Below, piece by piece: positions 22,001 through 23,402 of a stretch of 23,402 nucleotides of DNA (position 1 is the stretch's first letter; every line of letters starts with the position of its first letter). The stretch is from positions 1 through 23,402 of the forward strand of contig CAYUUW010000018.1 of assembly GCA_964448005.1 (NCBI GenBank), in the 5' to 3' direction. The notes below the pieces were generated by a model, which searched no databases, was not told the DNA's origin, and was given only the letters and a program-made list of their open reading frames with translations. The position numbers were made by a program, and so were the translations under genes. Source of the stretch: CAYUUW01 sp964448005. GTDB lineage: Bacteria > Patescibacteriota > Gracilibacteria > UM-FILTER-43-11.

Positions 22001-23402
22001 TGCAGCCCCATTCCGAGGCGCTTTTCGACCTGGTGACGGTAGACACTCAGGGCCAGCCCGTGGGCGGCCGGACCGTGACTGTGGAGCTGATGAAGCGGGA
22101 GTGGAACACAGTGAAGAAAAAAAGCGTGGACGGCCGCTACTACTACGACAACGAAGCCAAGGACACTGCCATCGCCAGCCAGACGGTGACCAGCGGAAAG
22201 GATGGAAAGGCCGTCGCCCGGATCAAGGTGCAGGGGGGCGGAAGCTACCGAGTGGTGGCCCAGGCCAAGGATGAGCAAGGCCGAATAGCCCGCTCGGCTG
22301 CTTCGCTCTATGCCTTTTCCAGCGACTATGTGAACTGGCCCCACAGCAACAATGATCGCATCGAGGTGCTGGCGGACAAGCCCGAATACGCCGTGGGCGA
22401 CACGGCCAAGCTGCTGATCAAAAGCCCCTACCAAGGCGAGAGCGTGAAGGCCCTGATCACTGTGGAGAAGGAGAGTGTGATTCGCAAAATGGTCATCCCT
22501 GTGCTGAGCAACGCCCAGCCTTTCGAGATCCAGATCACGCCCGACCTGGCCCCCAATGCTTACGTGTCGGCAATCATCATCAAGCCGCGCGACGGCCAGA
22601 CTTTCGACGAGAACGGAACAGACACCGGCATGCCCGGGCTGAAGGTGGGCTACGCCCAGCTGAAGGTGGAGACCAGCCGCAAACGCCTGGACCTGAAGCT
22701 TTCGACCGACAAGAAGAATTACCGCCCCGGGGAAACCGTGCAGGTGAGCCTGAAGGCTGCGGATTGGGAGGGCAGGCCCGTCCAGGCCGAAATTTCGCTG
22801 GGCGTGGTGGATCTGAGCCTCATTTCGCTGCTGGGCTTCACCTTGCCTGATCCGATCAAGGCCTTCTACCAGAACCGCGGCTTGGGCGTGCGCACTGCCG
22901 AAATGCTGAGCCTGCTGGTGGAGACCTTCAAGCCGGGGGCCAAGGGCGGAGGCGGAGGCGATGCGGAAGGGGATTCACGCAAGGATTTCAAAGACACGGC
23001 CTTCTGGGCTCCCAGCCTGGTGACGGATAAGAAGGGGGAGGCTGAGACCTCCTTCAAACTTCCTGATAATCTGACCACCTGGCAGCTGCTGGCCATCGGC
23101 CAGACGCAGGGCCACCTGTACGGGGCAGCGGTGGCCGAGATCATTGAAAACAAAGAGGTGATCCTGAGGCCGGCGCTTCCTCGCTTCGCCGTGATGGGCG
23201 ACCGCATCGAAGCCGGGGCGATCGTGCACAATTTCCTCGGCCAATCGCAGACGTTTGCTGTGAGCCTGGAAGGCTCAGGCTTCACCGGGGGATCCGAAAC
23301 GAAAAAAGTCACCGTCAAGCCCCAGGAGCAGAAGAAGCTGGTCTTCCCGATCACGGTGACGGACCGCAAGAGCCTGACCCTGCACTTCAAGGCAGAAGGG
23401 CC
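19096..23402 (+). CDS. Alpha-2-macroglobulin family protein, partial
   Basis: Open from ATG 19096 to the window end, about 1435 codons without a stop, and still incomplete. An N-terminal membrane anchor (about residues 8-27, LAVLISVAVLAIGGMTAVLW) has no lipobox. A Gly/Pro-rich linker follows, then several Ig-like/Big_5 domains (LRLGFGQKMDPASV, IRLIFDRPMVP, ITLNFNQEMDL). Next come macroglobulin MG domains (YLYTERELYRAGDTVHFKAIAR around 715-740, EVLADKPEYAVGDTAKLLIKSP, LKLSTDKKNYRPGETVQVSLKA). The canonical A2M core starts near residue 1296 (KDFKDTAFWAPSLVTD, then LPDNLTTWQLLAIGQT). The thioester site, if present, lies beyond the edge. Bacterial A2Ms trap attacking proteases at the cell surface and often accompany penicillin-binding protein 1C. 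Antisense open frames here are shadows. Confidence 0.93.
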   Translation, partial: MVTKRQNLAVLISVAVLAIGGMTAVLWKGGGARNPGIWPPQTPHEEGGREFSGTQKVGPNAELRLGFGQKMDPASVSENLEWPEGLKGETRWEENVMVLKPEKPLEEGREYVFSIAPQARTASGAPLNQPMEFRFMVSGPPALSAHYPLADAKGVEPETPIRLIFDRPMVPLGVLQGSGAIGGFADWPVTFQPPLAGTWRWLGTSAAEFTPHQPLKRATAYTVKVPAGLISLSQERTQEEQEWQFSTARPEAMGVEPFSEGFDKAGPKQKITLNFNQEMDLEKAKPKIRLMQIEGKKAKKEVAKEIAFSLAYGQEENEAGERTSRKDKLTLTPNQPLPLDSPYKLEVEAGLMGAEGELGTEKPFHYNFLTVGELKVEKAERSNWGSLEIEFSNPVEDEKLAEKISISPAVEGWEELEMKTNRWSGHRALQLSPELKPSTRYTLSISNAFADRFGQKMKEPFSFSFQTPALEPRLEILSEGEFGILEAGKPAVYSLKSVNIATIEAQLAPLPLADFIALQKNGRGSWSAALDFSKLAGAKSLSVAALNKLNQGEVNNLDMEKMLGAPLQPGLYALRISSPQFVREVEGKNEPVKLDQVFALTRTALTLKYSATKALVWAVDMKTGEPAAQADIKFHAADGTVKLQGRTDKDGFFESPLDLDDFVQGDDRYSPLFWVTSEWKGDFSFVGSRWGEGFRAWNFGMNEDFQSQKEPYRLDSYLYTERELYRAGDTVHFKAIARLRDKEGQIRMPKEGSKARLQVSDARGNQIMDKELEMSSYGSVTGDIPIDPGAPLGSYEMRLQVLPENEISNGYTGHSFRVAAFRKPESELEATPKQEGYFSGQTLEFDLKGAYFFGAPMSGAEMSWVAQSESYWFNRYTDGWYSFALEDDWCWEGCSGEKSLIGQGSGTLDEKGEAHVSFPFDLDDKPLSQIATLEATVTDQNNQSVSVQASVPVHKAQVYVGIRSQEYAVQPHSEALFDLVTVDTQGQPVGGRTVTVELMKREWNTVKKKSVDGRYYYDNEAKDTAIASQTVTSGKDGKAVARIKVQGGGSYRVVAQAKDEQGRIARSAASLYAFSSDYVNWPHSNNDRIEVLADKPEYAVGDTAKLLIKSPYQGESVKALITVEKESVIRKMVIPVLSNAQPFEIQITPDLAPNAYVSAIIIKPRDGQTFDENGTDTGMPGLKVGYAQLKVETSRKRLDLKLSTDKKNYRPGETVQVSLKAADWEGRPVQAEISLGVVDLSLISLLGFTLPDPIKAFYQNRGLGVRTAEMLSLLVETFKPGAKGGGGGDAEGDSRKDFKDTAFWAPSLVTDKKGEAETSFKLPDNLTTWQLLAIGQTQGHLYGAAVAEIIENKEVILRPALPRFAVMGDRIEAGAIVHNFLGQSQTFAVSLEGSGFTGGSETKKVTVKPQEQKKLVFPITVTDRKSLTLHFKAEG

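Noticed and set aside
21469..22434. A 321-aa open frame antisense to the alpha-2-macroglobulin gene
   Set aside because: Shadow frame; the sense frame is continuous and carries MG-domain patterns.
1..23402. CRISPR array, insertion sequence with transposase, or recoded stop codons
   Set aside because: No regular spacer-repeat pattern or transposase was seen, and TGA acts as a stop in several genes, so the alternative Gracilibacteria-type code does not apply.

Overview
The window looks like a bacterial chromosome segment of fairly high GC, read with the standard bacterial code (TGA is used as a stop, for example in asnS and PHP). The gene content suggests a Patescibacteria (CPR) lineage, possibly Peregrinibacteria-like. 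The reasons are a very short MscL, a VirB4-type ATPase with no other secretion genes, a YibE/F protein, an N-terminally anchored alpha-2-macroglobulin, Cys-rich DUF4215-type lipoproteins, and many mRNAs with short leaders lacking a Shine-Dalgarno (SD) site. This placement is an inference from gene style; no rRNA or universal ribosomal protein gene is present to fix it.

Layout. 1-4000: a lipid II flippase MurJ fused to a phosphodiester glycosidase (NAGPA) domain, a convergent PHP-domain phosphoesterase, a decayed 3' piece of a C39-like peptidase gene, and an AT-rich orphan gene ending in a 56-bp imperfect tandem repeat. 4100-5650: an intact C39-like lipoprotein peptidase and a Bax-inhibitor-1 membrane protein on the minus strand, separated only by an inverted TTAACTCGTAATT-type repeat. 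5740-6440: no convincing protein gene, but a minus-strand promoter, a strong nested stem-loop and an intrinsic terminator that together outline a candidate non-coding RNA of about 600 nt. 6444-7712: tRNA-Glu(TTC) and tRNA-Asp(GTC) flanking an orphan gene with a full Shine-Dalgarno site, a palindrome and a possible remnant of the tRNA-Glu 3' end. 7755-9267: mscL and a DUF4215/DUF1554 lipoprotein, converging on a palindrome and a bidirectional terminator. 9545-12811: virB4-like ATPase and yibE/F, same strand, each with its own promoter. 12891-14823: a Cys-rich lipoprotein and asnS. 14891-19000: an accessory-looking stretch with an EamA transporter, two type II toxin-antitoxin (TA) pairs, an orphan gene and a FemAB-type transferase. 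19026 to the end: a large alpha-2-macroglobulin, cut by the window edge before its thioester region.

Shared themes. Several products act at the cell envelope: MurJ-NAGPA, C39 lipoprotein, FemAB, MscL, two Cys-rich lipoproteins and alpha-2-macroglobulin. They probably deal with peptidoglycan building and defence or interaction at the surface. Promoters can be read by eye for many genes: -35/-10 pairs close to the sigma-70 consensus with 16-18 bp (mostly 17) spacers, usually placing the start codon only 15-35 nt after the predicted transcription start and usually without a Shine-Dalgarno site. A dispersed AT-rich repeat (TTAACTCTTAACTCGTAATT type) occurs at three or four places. One copy lies in frame inside the FemAB gene and another directly before the asnS start codon, so this repeat seems to have spread within the genome.
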